Assembly: GCF_006402735.1 (NCBI RefSeq)
Contig: NZ_CP017174.1
Coordinates: 6,924,001-6,988,000, forward strand
DNA: 64,000 nucleotides
From: Myxococcus xanthus
GTDB taxonomy: Bacteria; Myxococcota; Myxococcia; Myxococcales; Myxococcaceae
Direction: 5' to 3'
Part shown: positions 18,075-27,366 of the stretch, piece by piece
Layout of the letters: every line of letters begins with the position of its first letter
Numbering within the stretch: the stretch's first letter is position 1
Made by a program: the position numbers and the translations under genes
The notes under the pieces: generated by a model
Seen by the model: the letters and a program-made list of their open reading frames with translations, nothing else
The model's database searches: none
Told to the model about the DNA's origin: nothing

Positions 18075-19148
18075 ATGCGTTCCGTGCCGAAGCCGCCCCC
18101 CGGTGAATTGCTCCAGGATGCCACCCGCGCCTACGTGCGCGGATATCGCACGGCGTCCCTCTGCGCCGGCATCACCCAGGGAGGCGTGCATCACGTCGAG
18201 ACGCTGCGGAGCAAGGGCGCGCCGCCCTCTGAAAGCGCCATCTTCGCGCTGGGCGAGCTGACCCCGGTCTTCACGGGGGCCCTCCTCGCGTTGCTCGTGG
18301 ACCAGGGCAAGGCGCGGCTCGACATGCCCCTGTCCGAGGTGATTCCCCGGTCGCTGCTCGCGGATGCCACGGCGGGCCGCATCACCCTGGAGCAGTTGGC
18401 GACACACACGTCGGGCATGCCCCACCTGCCTCCCAACCTGGAGCAGAGCGCCCAGACGATGGAGGACCCCTTCGGCCATTACGACGCGAGACACTTCGGA
18501 GAATTCCTCCAGACCTATCAGCCGGAATGGCCGCCGCCGCGCCGCTACGCGCCCTCCATCCTGGGCATGGGTGTGCTGGGCCACGCCCTCTCCCGGCGCG
18601 CGGGACTCAACTACGGACACGCGTTGAGGGACCTGCTCTTCAAGCCCCTGGGCATGGCCGACACCACGCTGCGCTTGTCCGAGGAACAGGAGCCGCGCCT
18701 GACGGCCGGCCACACGGCGCGAGGCAAACCGGTCCCCCAATGGACCTTCCCCGCCCTGCCGGGAGCGGGCGCCGCCTACTCCACCGCGCCCGACCTGCTC
18801 CGCTTCCTCGACGCGAACCTCGGCCGGGGCGACGCGGGCGTCATGCGTGCCCTGCAGATGACACATGTGCCGCGCGCGGAGGCGAACCTTGGGAAGGTGG
18901 GGCTCGGGTGGAGCGTGACGCAGGTGCGCGGTCAGCCGGTGGTGTGGCGCTCCTCCGTCATCCGGGGCTACACCGGCTTCATGGGCTTCGCCGCCGGGGC
19001 GGACGCGGGCGTGGTGCTGCTGGCGAACCATGGCTGGTCCTTCTTCTCCGCGCTCCGTGGGCGCATCCCCCTGCAAGCCCCAGGGCTCGAGCTGCTTTCC
19101 CGTCTCCTCCCGACGGAGGCACAGGTTCGGCGCCCGATGCCGGGGTGA
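18075..19148 (+). CDS. Serine beta-lactamase-fold protein lacking the catalytic SxxK
   Basis: 357 residues with the class C beta-lactamase / D,D-peptidase layout: FALGELTPVFTGALLALLV, then ITLEQLATHTSGMP, then a YAP motif, KPLGMADTTL, and a C-terminal GYTGFMGF region. At the position of the nucleophilic SxxK, the sequence reads E61-L-T-P64, so both Ser and Lys are gone. The YxN motif is Y158-A-P160. The fold looks intact but the hydrolase mechanism should be lost. There is no signal peptide, so it is probably cytoplasmic. It may have become a binding or regulatory protein. Confidence 0.8.
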   Translation: MRSVPKPPPGELLQDATRAYVRGYRTASLCAGITQGGVHHVETLRSKGAPPSESAIFALGELTPVFTGALLALLVDQGKARLDMPLSEVIPRSLLADATAGRITLEQLATHTSGMPHLPPNLEQSAQTMEDPFGHYDARHFGEFLQTYQPEWPPPRRYAPSILGMGVLGHALSRRAGLNYGHALRDLLFKPLGMADTTLRLSEEQEPRLTAGHTARGKPVPQWTFPALPGAGAAYSTAPDLLRFLDANLGRGDAGVMRALQMTHVPRAEANLGKVGLGWSVTQVRGQPVVWRSSVIRGYTGFMGFAAGADAGVVLLANHGWSFFSALRGRIPLQAPGLELLSRLLPTEAQVRRPMPG

Positions 19149-19261
19149 GTCCGCCACACGCGATTGTCTTTCTCTCGTCGGACGCGGCGAAGCTGAACGC
19201 GGTGCTGGACTTCGTGGGTTCTCGCGACACGCGTGCGTTCGTCATCCTCCATGAAGGATGA
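19145..19261 (+). CDS. Possible 38-codon coupled small ORF
   Basis: A GTG at 19145 overlaps the stop of the preceding gene (GTGA). It opens a 38-codon frame with plausible protein-like composition (PHAIVFLSSDAAKL then FVGSRDTRAFVIL). The pattern faintly recalls the first strand-helix-strand of a CheB/receiver-like fold and may be a remnant. Existence as a gene is uncertain. Confidence 0.25.
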   Translation: MSPPHAIVFLSSDAAKLNAVLDFVGSRDTRAFVILHEG

Positions 19262-19289
19262 CCAGAAGGTCTACGTGGCCCCAGAAGCC

Positions 19290-19318
19290 GGCGGGCGCCC
19301 GGAAAATGAGCGCCCGCC
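19290..19318. terminator. GC-rich hairpin between convergent genes
   Basis: Perfect 9-bp inverted repeat GGCGGGCGC / GCGCCCGCC (19290-19298 and 19310-19318) with an 11-nt loop containing AAAA. It lies between the plus-strand hydrolase-fold gene and the minus-strand DoxX-like gene. No T tract follows on either strand. Confidence 0.55.
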
Positions 19319-19365
19319 CTCAGACAACGAAAGCCTGCCTCCAGGAGAGGAACCGTTGCGCGTGC

Positions 19366-19794
19366 TCAGGGCAAGCGGCGCAGGGGCAGCAAGGCCCGGA
19401 GACGTGCGTCCCGCAGGAAAAGCCCCGCCCAGGCGAAAACGGCCACGAGGATGGGGGCGATGAACGGCTCGGACAGGCGCACGTGCGTCGAGGTGGCGCC
19501 GCCGAGGTAGCCCGTGACGAGGATGGCGCCCAATACGGCCGTCTGCGGCACCGCGTAGATCACCAGGCAGATGAGCTCGGCGATTCCAATGGCCAGCAAC
19601 ACCGAGCCAGGGTAGCCAGACTTCTCGATTCCCTGGATGGCTTCGGGTGACTGACCCAGCTTCATCGACGCGCTGAAGGCCAGCGTGGCGACGACGAGTC
19701 CGGTGAAGATGCGTCCCAGCCAGAGCATCCATCCCTTGGTGGCAGGGGCGGACTGCGTGGAGGCCGGAGAGACGGCGGAGGAAGTGCTCGACAT
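19366..19794 (-). CDS. DoxX-like small integral membrane protein
   Basis: 142 residues. After a Ser/Thr/Ala-rich N-terminal tail of ~20 residues there are four hydrophobic segments (about 21-42, 63-85, 86-104 and 110-127). They follow the DoxX_2 pattern, including FSASMKL, PEAIQGIEKSGYP and IAELICLVIYAVPQTAVLGAI. DoxX-like proteins sit in the inner membrane; some are linked to redox stress, but most are uncharacterised. It is a single-gene unit. Confidence in the fold is high and in function low. Confidence 0.8.
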   Translation of the reverse strand: MSSTSSAVSPASTQSAPATKGWMLWLGRIFTGLVVATLAFSASMKLGQSPEAIQGIEKSGYPGSVLLAIGIAELICLVIYAVPQTAVLGAILVTGYLGGATSTHVRLSEPFIAPILVAVFAWAGLFLRDARLRALLPLRRLP

Positions 19795-19964
19795 GAGAGA
19801 GACGCCCTAGGTGGAAGTGGGACCTGGAAGCCTCGCCGATCTAACGGCCCCCCACACTTCTCGACAAGGGAGAGGGCGCAGCGAACAGGCCCATTCGGGG
19901 ATGGATGCGCTGTTGACGGAGAGGTTGGCCGCGCGCTCCAATGGCCGTCACCGGGGGTTGTTCC

Positions 19965-20603
19965 ATGACGGTGCTGTACGAATTGCGCCAGCGCATTGAC
20001 TCACGCTTTCCACTCACCGCCTATGCGGACCCAGCGCCACGCGCATTCCAGCCCGCCGCCCTGCTGGCGTTCGCCACCCGGGTGACGGATGCCTATGCGG
20101 CCGACGCCCGGCACCTCGATGAGGGATGCAGCGGCTCCTGGCGAGCCCTGCTGGCCCACGCCTTCGACGTCTACGAAGCCGTCCGGCCCTGCCTGTCCAT
20201 CCGCTATTCGACGCGCACCGTCTACTCCGGCCCGGAGGACATCGTCGCGGACCTGGAGCGGGGACAGCTCGAAATCAACACCGAGCACTGCGAGCATCCC
20301 TTGTGGACGCCGGAGGAGAACTGCGTCTTCCGCATCGTCCATGACGTGATTCCCCACGCCATGTACGCACGGCCCTTCTCGCTGGAGGGAGAAGTGCTCG
20401 CCTTCCATGACCACGTCCGCCGGGCCCCCGCGGAGGCGAAGCTGGCGCTGTTCACGGAAATCTTCGGCTATGCCGCCATCCGCTACTCCACCGGCGTGTA
20501 TCCTGAAACGCAGAAGTGCATTGCCTTCCCGGAGCTGCTCGCGGACTACGAAGCGGGCTTCCTCCCGCCCGCGGGCAATCCCTCCACGCATCCCGGGACG
20601 TAA
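19965..20603 (+). CDS. Hypothetical protein
   Basis: 212 residues from the ATG at 19965; an in-frame ATG at 19941 would add eight residues. The sequence is soluble and globular, with Tyr/Phe/His-rich patches: an HDVIPHAMYARPF segment, a GEVLAFHDHVRRAP segment and ALFTEIFGYAAIRYSTG. Several histidines and acidic residues cluster there, but I recognise no metal-binding or catalytic motif. No signal peptide is present. I cannot assign a family. Confidence 0.65.
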   Translation: MTVLYELRQRIDSRFPLTAYADPAPRAFQPAALLAFATRVTDAYAADARHLDEGCSGSWRALLAHAFDVYEAVRPCLSIRYSTRTVYSGPEDIVADLERGQLEINTEHCEHPLWTPEENCVFRIVHDVIPHAMYARPFSLEGEVLAFHDHVRRAPAEAKLALFTEIFGYAAIRYSTGVYPETQKCIAFPELLADYEAGFLPPAGNPSTHPGT

Positions 20604-20615
20604 GCCCTTCGAACG

Positions 20616-21137
20616 TCAGCGGCGGGTCGTCTTCTTGCGCGCGGTCCGCGCCGCCGCCGTGTTGCGCACGAACTGCTTGCCGCGCCGGGCCCCTTCGCGC
20701 TTCTTGCGTTCCGTCGCGTGCTTCTGCGCGGGGCTCAGCTGCGCCCAGGCTTTCTTCGGCAGATAGCGGGACGTGGTGCCGCCTTTGCGCGCACGAGCGT
20801 CACCTTCTTGTGTCTGCCATTCCTCCTGCGTCCAGGACGTGAGCGACTTCTGCGTTCCGCCACGGCCGCCCCGGTAGCCCCCACCGGCCTTCTTGTATTC
20901 GGCCGCCACGAGCTGCGCCTTGCGAGCACTCCACTCCCCTGCCTGCCCCCCCTTGCTGCCCCGGAGGATGCGCGCCTTGATGCGCTCGCGCAGCTCCGGC
21001 TCCGTGTACCGGCCGCGGGAAGCGGCCTTCCGAGCGGTGGAACGGGAGGCGGTCTCCGTCTTGCGGGTGGTACGGCCACGCGATGACGAGCGGGCCGTCT
21101 TCACGGCAGGGGTGCGTGAGCGCTTCCGGGTGGCCAT
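20616..21137 (-). CDS. Basic DUF5872-type protein with histone-H1-like tail
   Basis: 173 residues. The start at 21137 is set by GAGGAGG upstream. Residues 1-40 are an Arg/Lys/Ser/Thr-rich tail like histone H1-type proteins. The remainder matches, from memory, the DUF5872 pattern: GGQAGEWSARKAQLVAAEYK, GGGYRGG, SLTSWTQEEWQTQ, then RYLPKKAWAQLSPAQKHAT and KRGEGARRGKQFVRN-like basic words. The family is also seen in phages and large DNA viruses. The strong positive charge suggests DNA or RNA binding. Its stop is 12 bp from the convergent neighbour's stop. Confidence 0.75.
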   Translation of the reverse strand: MATRKRSRTPAVKTARSSSRGRTTRKTETASRSTARKAASRGRYTEPELRERIKARILRGSKGGQAGEWSARKAQLVAAEYKKAGGGYRGGRGGTQKSLTSWTQEEWQTQEGDARARKGGTTSRYLPKKAWAQLSPAQKHATERKKREGARRGKQFVRNTAAARTARKKTTRR

Positions 21138-21219
21138 GTCGTCCTCCTCGCGGTCCGAATACCCGCTCAGGGTGGGAGCGGCGCGAGCCATCCGCAAGCG
21201 CGCCGGCCCTCTGCCCCCC

Positions 21220-21360
21220 TCAGCGCGGCAACGCCACCATGTCCTCTGGATTCACCGGGACGCCCAGCCGTGAGTACGAGAACACCAGGGACGTCTCGAT
21301 GCGGCTCACCTCGGGACGGCCGGTGAAGGACAGGATGGTCAGCCGCCGGAGGTGTTCGGT
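21220..21360 (-). pseudogene. C-terminal remnant resembling an Lrp/AsnC regulator
   Basis: The last ~45 codons of a minus-strand frame read TEHLRRLTILSFTGRPEVSR, then IETSLVFSY, with a stop at 21220-21222. The form (body of helix, then a PxVxRIETSLVF strand) resembles the ligand-binding C-terminus of Lrp/AsnC proteins. Upstream of about 21360 the frame loses protein character and no start or HTH is found. It meets the remnant on the other strand at the same point. Confidence 0.45.
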
Positions 21361-21545
21361 ATCGCGACACAAAGGCCACCGCGCGCCTGCATCAGCACAT
21401 CCTCTCCGTGGGAAACACCGTGGACCCTTACGAGGGCTACCGAGCCTTTCGCGGCCAGAACGCGGACGCCCCCGCGTTGATGCGTGAGCGTGCCTTTCCG
21501 TTGAGCATGGATTCCACAGCCAATGAGTCACCCGTGACACAGTGA
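21360..21545 (+). pseudogene. C-terminal remnant of an M3-family peptidase (oligopeptidase/Dcp type)
   Basis: A plus-strand frame without a start reads ARLHQHILSVGNTVDPYEGY, then RAFRGQNADAPALMRERAF, and stops at 21543-21545. This is the typical C-terminal end of M3 zinc peptidases (ILSVGNT...YxxFRGxxPxxxALMRxRGF). The HEFGH catalytic region is absent, so the gene is a fragment left by deletion or rearrangement. Confidence 0.6.
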
Positions 21546-22708
<1,163 letters not shown>

Positions 22709-22731
22709 ACGGCCGCGCGCGAAGGACCGCC

Positions 22732-23784
22732 ATGAAGAACCGCGCCGTCATTCCCGTAGCCGCGCTGTGCGCCCTGCTGGGTGCGGGCGTGTTCTCATGG
22801 TGGAAGGCCCAGGCGACGCCCACGCCGCCTGGGCCCGCTGTCGCCGCTGTCTCAGCGCCGGTGCCCTCCGCGCCGCGCGTGGGCACACCGGCGCCGCAAC
22901 GTGCCGTGCCCACCGCGTCGCCCGCGGACACGACGTCCGCCGCGCCCGCCCTGCCCCCCATGCCGGGCTCGCTCCAGGACACGGAGGAGGATGGCTCGGT
23001 GCAGGTGGATGCGTCGGGTCACCTGGTGGTGTCGGCGGACCTGCGGCGCCTGTTCGACTACTACCTTTCCGCGATGGGCGAGGAAGGGCTGCCTGTCATC
23101 CGCGAGCGCATCCTCGCCTCGCTGCGGGCCAAGAATCTGCCAGCCGCGGCGATGGAGGAAGCCGTGCGTGTGCTCGATGACTACCTGGCGTATCGCGACG
23201 CGGCGCGCACCTTCGCGGCGAACCACCGGGGCGCGGAGCTGGACGTGGGCGCGCGGCTGGAGTCCCTGCGCGAGCTGCGCCGCGAGCACCTGGGCCCCTG
23301 GGCGGAGGGACTCTTCGGTGACGAGGAGCGGGTGGATGCGGTGTCGGTGGAGCGGATGAAGCTCCAGCAGGACACCACGCTGTCGCCCGAGGAGCGCGAG
23401 CGCCGCATCGCCGCGCTGGATGAACAACTCCCCGCGGAATACCGCGCCAGCCGCGACGAGGCGCTGCGCCCCCTGCGGCAGCAGGCGGTGGAACGGGAGC
23501 TGGTGGAATCCGGTGCGTCGGCCGAGGACCTGCGCCAGCACCGGCTGGCCACCGTGGGCCCGGAGGTCACCGAGCGACTGGAGGCCATGGACCGCGAGGA
23601 GGCCGAGTGGAAGCGGCGACTGGCGGAGTTCCGTTCCCGCCGGGAGGCGCTGGGCCAGTCCGAGCCGAACCCCGCCGCGCGTCAGGCCGCCGTGCAGCGG
23701 CTGCTGTTCGACTCCTTCACCCCGGAGGAGCGCTTGCGGGTGGAGGCCCTGGACGCCATCGACGCGGCGGCCAAAGCTCCCTGA
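22732..23784 (+). CDS. Lipase-specific foldase (Lif)
   Basis: 350 residues. An N-terminal membrane anchor (about 5-24) is followed by a Pro/Ala/Ser-rich linker to about residue 80. The folding domain begins with the signature RRLFDYYLSAMGE (105-117), matching RxxFDY-x2-SAxGE of Lif proteins. The rest is extended, charged, helical sequence rich in Arg and Glu, as in the arm-like Lif structure that wraps the lipase. It acts in the periplasm on the lipase encoded just upstream. The gene ends 3 bp before the convergent OYE gene. Confidence 0.92.
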   Translation: MKNRAVIPVAALCALLGAGVFSWWKAQATPTPPGPAVAAVSAPVPSAPRVGTPAPQRAVPTASPADTTSAAPALPPMPGSLQDTEEDGSVQVDASGHLVVSADLRRLFDYYLSAMGEEGLPVIRERILASLRAKNLPAAAMEEAVRVLDDYLAYRDAARTFAANHRGAELDVGARLESLRELRREHLGPWAEGLFGDEERVDAVSVERMKLQQDTTLSPEERERRIAALDEQLPAEYRASRDEALRPLRQQAVERELVESGASAEDLRQHRLATVGPEVTERLEAMDREEAEWKRRLAEFRSRREALGQSEPNPAARQAAVQRLLFDSFTPEERLRVEALDAIDAAAKAP

Positions 23785-23787
23785 GCC

Positions 23788-24840
23788 TCACAGCGCCGGG
23801 TAGTCCACGTAGCCCTGTGGGCCCGGCGTGTAGAAGCTCTGGAATTGAGGCGCCGTGAGGTCGGCGCCCTTCCGCATGCGCGACACCAGGTCCGGGTTGG
23901 AGATGAAGGGCCGGCCGAAGGAGACCAGGTCGGCCTGCCCCGCGTCGACCGCCGTCTGCGCGCTTTCGCGTGTGAAGCCTCCGTTGACGATGATGGGCCC
24001 GCCGAACCCTTCCCGGATGGCCCGCGCCGTCGCCTCGAAGCCTTCGTGGGGATTGGACACCAGGTGCACATAGAGCAGCCCCTTCAGTGACTGGGCCAGT
24101 GTCGCGTACTGCTCCGCCACCGCGTCATGTGGCGGGAGGTCGTTGAACGTGTTGTAGGGCGACAACCGGATGCCCACGCGCTCGGCGCCAATGGCGTCCG
24201 CGCTGGCCCGCGCCACCTCCGCGACGAAACGCGCCCGGTTCTCGGCGCTGCCCCCATAGGCATCCGTGCGCCGGTTGGTGTGCGGATGAAGGAACTGCTC
24301 CAGGAGGTAGCCATTCGCGCCGTGCAGCTCGATGGCGTCGAAGCCCGCCTCCACGGCGTTGCGTGCGGCCTGGACGAGCTCCTCGCGCGTGGCGCGCAGG
24401 TCCGCGTCCGTCATCGCCTCCGGCACCGGATACGGCTGCAGCCCTTCCGGGTCCGTGTACATCTGCCCTTCGGGACGGACGGCACTGGGCGCGACGATGC
24501 GGGCGCCCGCTGGCAGGTTGAGGGGGTGCGCGATGCGGCCCACGTGCATGAACTGGGCGACGATGCGGCCCCCCGCGGCGTGGACGCTCCGGGTGATGCC
24601 GCGCCAGCCTTCGACCTGCTCCTCCGAGAAGATTCCCGGGATGCGCGCGTAGCCCAGCCCATTGGGAGAGGGCGCGATGCCTTCGGTGATGATGAGTCCC
24701 GCGGACGCGCGCTGCGTGTAGTACTCCCGCATCAAGTCGTTGGGTACGCCGCCCACCGCGCGGCTCCGCGTCATGGGCGCCATCACGATGCGGTTCGACA
24801 GGGCGATATTTCCGAGCCGGTAGGAAGAGAAAAGGGCCAT
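23788..24840 (-). CDS. Old Yellow Enzyme-type alkene reductase (NemA-like)
   Basis: 350 residues. The start at 24840 (MALFSSYRLGN) has GCGGAG upstream. The sequence is a full-length FMN-dependent TIM barrel of the OYE family: NRIVMAPMTRSRA, the FDAIELHGANGYLLEQFL catalytic histidine-containing region, HTNRRTDAYGGSAENRARF, and the C-terminal FMN phosphate site VSFGRPFISNPDL. Such enzymes reduce activated C=C bonds or nitro groups with NAD(P)H. The divergent LysR gene is the likely regulator. Confidence 0.93.
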   Translation of the reverse strand: MALFSSYRLGNIALSNRIVMAPMTRSRAVGGVPNDLMREYYTQRASAGLIITEGIAPSPNGLGYARIPGIFSEEQVEGWRGITRSVHAAGGRIVAQFMHVGRIAHPLNLPAGARIVAPSAVRPEGQMYTDPEGLQPYPVPEAMTDADLRATREELVQAARNAVEAGFDAIELHGANGYLLEQFLHPHTNRRTDAYGGSAENRARFVAEVARASADAIGAERVGIRLSPYNTFNDLPPHDAVAEQYATLAQSLKGLLYVHLVSNPHEGFEATARAIREGFGGPIIVNGGFTRESAQTAVDAGQADLVSFGRPFISNPDLVSRMRKGADLTAPQFQSFYTPGPQGYVDYPAL

Positions 24841-24919
24841 GGGGTTGCTCCGCGGAATGGGGACACCGACAATCTGCGCCCGCCAAGGCTGTTGGCCAAT
24901 GTCATGATTTCGGAAGTAC

Positions 24920-24937
24920 TGTCCGGTCATACGGACA
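24920..24937. promoter_or_regulatory. TGTCCG-N6-CGGACA operator-like palindrome in the OYE/LysR intergenic region
   Basis: Exact 6-bp inverted repeat TGTCCG (24920-24925) and CGGACA (24932-24937) with a 6-nt spacer, in the 97-bp region between the divergent genes. Its right arm ends at the base before the LysR start codon. Size and place fit a regulator binding site, possibly autoregulatory. Confidence 0.55.
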
Positions 24938-25846
24938 ATGCGCCAGGCAGACCCCAACGCTGTCATCGCCTTCGTCGAGGTCGCCGACCGGAAGAGCTTT
25001 CGCGCCGCGGCGCTCGCCCTGGGAGTGCCGAAGTCCACGCTGAGCCAGCGCGTGGCGGCGCTCGAAACGCACCTGGGCGTCCGGCTCTTCTCACGCACCA
25101 CGCGCAGCGTGACGCTCACCGACATCGGCGCCAGCTACCTGCACGAAGTCGCGCCTGCCATCACCGCGCTGCGGGACGCCGAGGCCCTGGTCGGGAAGCT
25201 CCAGTCCCACCCGAGCGGACGCTTGCGGATGACCACGCCCTTCGAACTGGGACAAAGCGTGCTCGGCGAGGTGCTCTCCACCTACGCATCCCGCTATCCC
25301 GAGGTGCGAATCGAGGCCGACTGCACGGACCGCCGGGTGAACCTGGTCGAGGAGGGCTATGACCTCGCGGTACGCATCGGCCCCATGGATGACTCACGCC
25401 TCATCGCGCGCAAGCTCGGGGAGCCTCACCGGCTGGGGGTGTTCGCGAGCCGAGCCTATCTCCAGCGCATGGGCGTTCCAGGCAAGCCGCGCGACCTGGT
25501 GAAGCACCGCTGCCTGGCGATGACGGGCTCCCTCACGCCCACCACCTGGAACTTTCGCGGAGACACGCGCGCGACCTCCGTGGGCATCGTCCCCAGCCTG
25601 TCCGTCAACAGCTTCCGGGTGCTGGTGGCACTGGCGGAGGCGGACCAGGGACTCGTCCGCCTGTCGAGGATTCACGCCTCCGCCGCCGTCGCCGAGGGCA
25701 GGCTCGTCGAGGTGCTCCAGCGGTTCGCGCCGCCGCCCTTGCCCCTCTTCGCCATCTACCCAAGCGCCCGCAACGTCTCACCCGCGGTTCGCGCCATGCT
25801 CCAGGTGCTCACGGACTACTTCAAGCAGCCCCCCTGGTCAGAGTAG
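24938..25846 (+). CDS. LysR-family transcriptional regulator
   Basis: 302 residues. The N-terminal winged helix-turn-helix (about 5-65) reads [20 protein letters not shown], then [20 protein letters not shown]. The effector domain follows, with [14 protein letters not shown] typical of the CrgA/DmlR-like subgroup. The divergent arrangement with the OYE gene suggests it controls that gene. The start abuts an inverted repeat and has no Shine-Dalgarno, so the message may be leaderless or the start slightly different. Confidence 0.93.
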   Translation: MRQADPNAVIAFVEVADRKSFRAAALALGVPKSTLSQRVAALETHLGVRLFSRTTRSVTLTDIGASYLHEVAPAITALRDAEALVGKLQSHPSGRLRMTTPFELGQSVLGEVLSTYASRYPEVRIEADCTDRRVNLVEEGYDLAVRIGPMDDSRLIARKLGEPHRLGVFASRAYLQRMGVPGKPRDLVKHRCLAMTGSLTPTTWNFRGDTRATSVGIVPSLSVNSFRVLVALAEADQGLVRLSRIHASAAVAEGRLVEVLQRFAPPPLPLFAIYPSARNVSPAVRAMLQVLTDYFKQPPWSE

Positions 25847-25857
25847 CGAGCCAGCGC

Positions 25858-26256
25858 TCACTTCCCAGGGAAGGTGTCGTACTCCACGAGGCCCGGAGTG
25901 ATGTCGTAGTAGTCCCCCTTGCTGCCCAGGTAGATGTGCGCCTTCTCGCGAATGCCGGTGGGCGACTCCAACGTCCCGGCGCAAATCGACATCTTCGCGG
26001 AAGGCGCTTCATCGAACAGCACACTGGAACCGCACTCGACGCAGAAGCCGCGCCGCACCGTGGGCGAGACGGTGTGCCATTTGAGGCCGTGCTCCTCCGT
26101 GAGCCGGAAGCCATCCCGGTCCACGGCCGCGTAGGCCCCGACGTGCCCATGCCATTTTCGGCACTTCGAGCAGTGGCAGTACGTCACCGCCGTCAGCGGC
26201 GCGCTCACCTCATACCGCACCGCTCCGCAAAAGCAGCCACCCGTGTTCTTGTTCAT
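25858..26256 (-). CDS. GFA-family zinc protein (glutathione-dependent formaldehyde-activating type)
   Basis: 132 residues, full length for the family. Cysteine motifs are in the expected order: GGCFCGAVRYE near the N-terminus, CHCSKCRK (27-34) and FCVECGSS (about 91-98), supplying two zinc sites. Proteins of this CENP-V/GFA fold bind zinc, and many are of unknown function; one member accelerates S-hydroxymethylglutathione formation. Single-gene unit. Confidence 0.9.
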   Translation of the reverse strand: MNKNTGGCFCGAVRYEVSAPLTAVTYCHCSKCRKWHGHVGAYAAVDRDGFRLTEEHGLKWHTVSPTVRRGFCVECGSSVLFDEAPSAKMSICAGTLESPTGIREKAHIYLGSKGDYYDITPGLVEYDTFPGK

Positions 26257-26311
26257 GCACTCGTTCTACGACACACGCCACGAGCGAGCGCGTGCAATCC
26301 ACGAGTCGGGT

Positions 26312-26884
26312 TCAATCGTCATCATCATCGTCATCGTAGTCCCCGCCCAAGAAGCCAGCGGCCCGCTCCGGCGACGGCACGTTGAAGGTGCAGGTCAGCT
26401 CACTGCCATCCCTGTAACGATAGACGTAGCGGCCCGCGGCGAAGTCATCATTCACCGCGTCCAGGGTCACCGAGCCCGCCACCGGCGCGCCCGTCGTTTC
26501 GGGAAAGCCCGTCGTCGAGCGTGTCGCCACGCTGGCGAGCCAGTCCACCACCAGCGAGTCCGCCGCCGGCACCAGCCGCCGCCCGTCCTCGTTGGCCAAC
26601 GCCACCGTCACCGGCCCGCCGCTGACGACGGCTCCACTCACGAGCCGGATGTCCACGCCGAACTGCGTCATGCCCACGGCGCCCTTGGGGTCGTAGCTCA
26701 GGTCAATCCAGGTGCCGTGCTGCCCATTCCCGCCGGAGCCATTGCGGATCCACCGGGACATTTCTCCATCGATGGGCCATTTCACACGGGTGCCCAGGAG
26801 AGTGCCTTGGCATTCCCCCGTGGCTTCGGTACCGCAAGCCGTGGTGAGCAGGGTGATGGCAATGATTGGAATGACGACACGCAT
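26312..26884 (-). CDS. Lipoprotein with poly-aspartate C-terminus
   Basis: 190 residues from the ATG at 26884; the in-frame ATG at 26899 is an alternative, and neither has a clear ribosome-binding site. The signal MRVVIPIIAITLLTTAC ends in a lipobox. The mature part looks beta-rich with two cysteines. The protein ends GGDYDDDDDDD, encoded by a (GAT/GAC) simple repeat. The acidic tail could bind Ca2+ or other cations. Family unknown. Confidence 0.7.
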   Translation of the reverse strand: MRVVIPIIAITLLTTACGTEATGECQGTLLGTRVKWPIDGEMSRWIRNGSGGNGQHGTWIDLSYDPKGAVGMTQFGVDIRLVSGAVVSGGPVTVALANEDGRRLVPAADSLVVDWLASVATRSTTGFPETTGAPVAGSVTLDAVNDDFAAGRYVYRYRDGSELTCTFNVPSPERAAGFLGGDYDDDDDDD

Positions 26885-27066
26885 TGAAAATAGAGGCATG
26901 GGCGCCATCATAGATGCGACCGCCAGTCCTTCCGAAAAGCGGCCCCCAGCCGCCGTCTTCCATCCGGGATGACGCATTGCATCCTGACGACCGCAAGGGA
27001 TTGCCTCTCACGGTTTGTCCCCGTCGGCGTGCAAGGCATCCCTGTCGCCCGGTAGCCTTTCACGCC

Positions 27067-27333
27067 ATGCACGAGCAGGAACCCGCAAGGCCCACCGAGG
27101 TCGCGCCCCTTCCAGCGTGGGCCGTGTGGCTGGGCGCCACCGGATGGTGGCTGGCGGACGCCCTCTTCTCCGTGAGCCAGGTGCAGCTCCTGCAACGCAT
27201 TGGCGAGGCGGAGGTCTCCGGGGGCGAGTTGTGGCGCATGTCCCTGGCCAGCGCGCTGCTGCTGGTCGTGGTGGGCCGTGCCACCTTCGTGGTGCTGACC
27301 CAGGACCTCATCGGCTCGGCGCGCCGTGGGTGA
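27067..27333 (+). CDS. Small membrane protein, hypothetical
   Basis: 88 residues. Two hydrophobic stretches (about 18-37 and 58-77) separated by a charged segment suggest a two-pass membrane protein: WAVWLGATGWWLADALFSV and SLASALLLVVVGRATFVVL. The start at 27067 follows the upstream region's stop codons and gives a polar N-terminal tail. It lies 33 bp before yaiI on the same strand and may be cotranscribed with it. No family recognised. Confidence 0.6.
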   Translation: MHEQEPARPTEVAPLPAWAVWLGATGWWLADALFSVSQVQLLQRIGEAEVSGGELWRMSLASALLLVVVGRATFVVLTQDLIGSARRG

Positions 27334-27366
27334 GTCCGCGCGCGAATCCTGAGATAGTCGTCCCGT

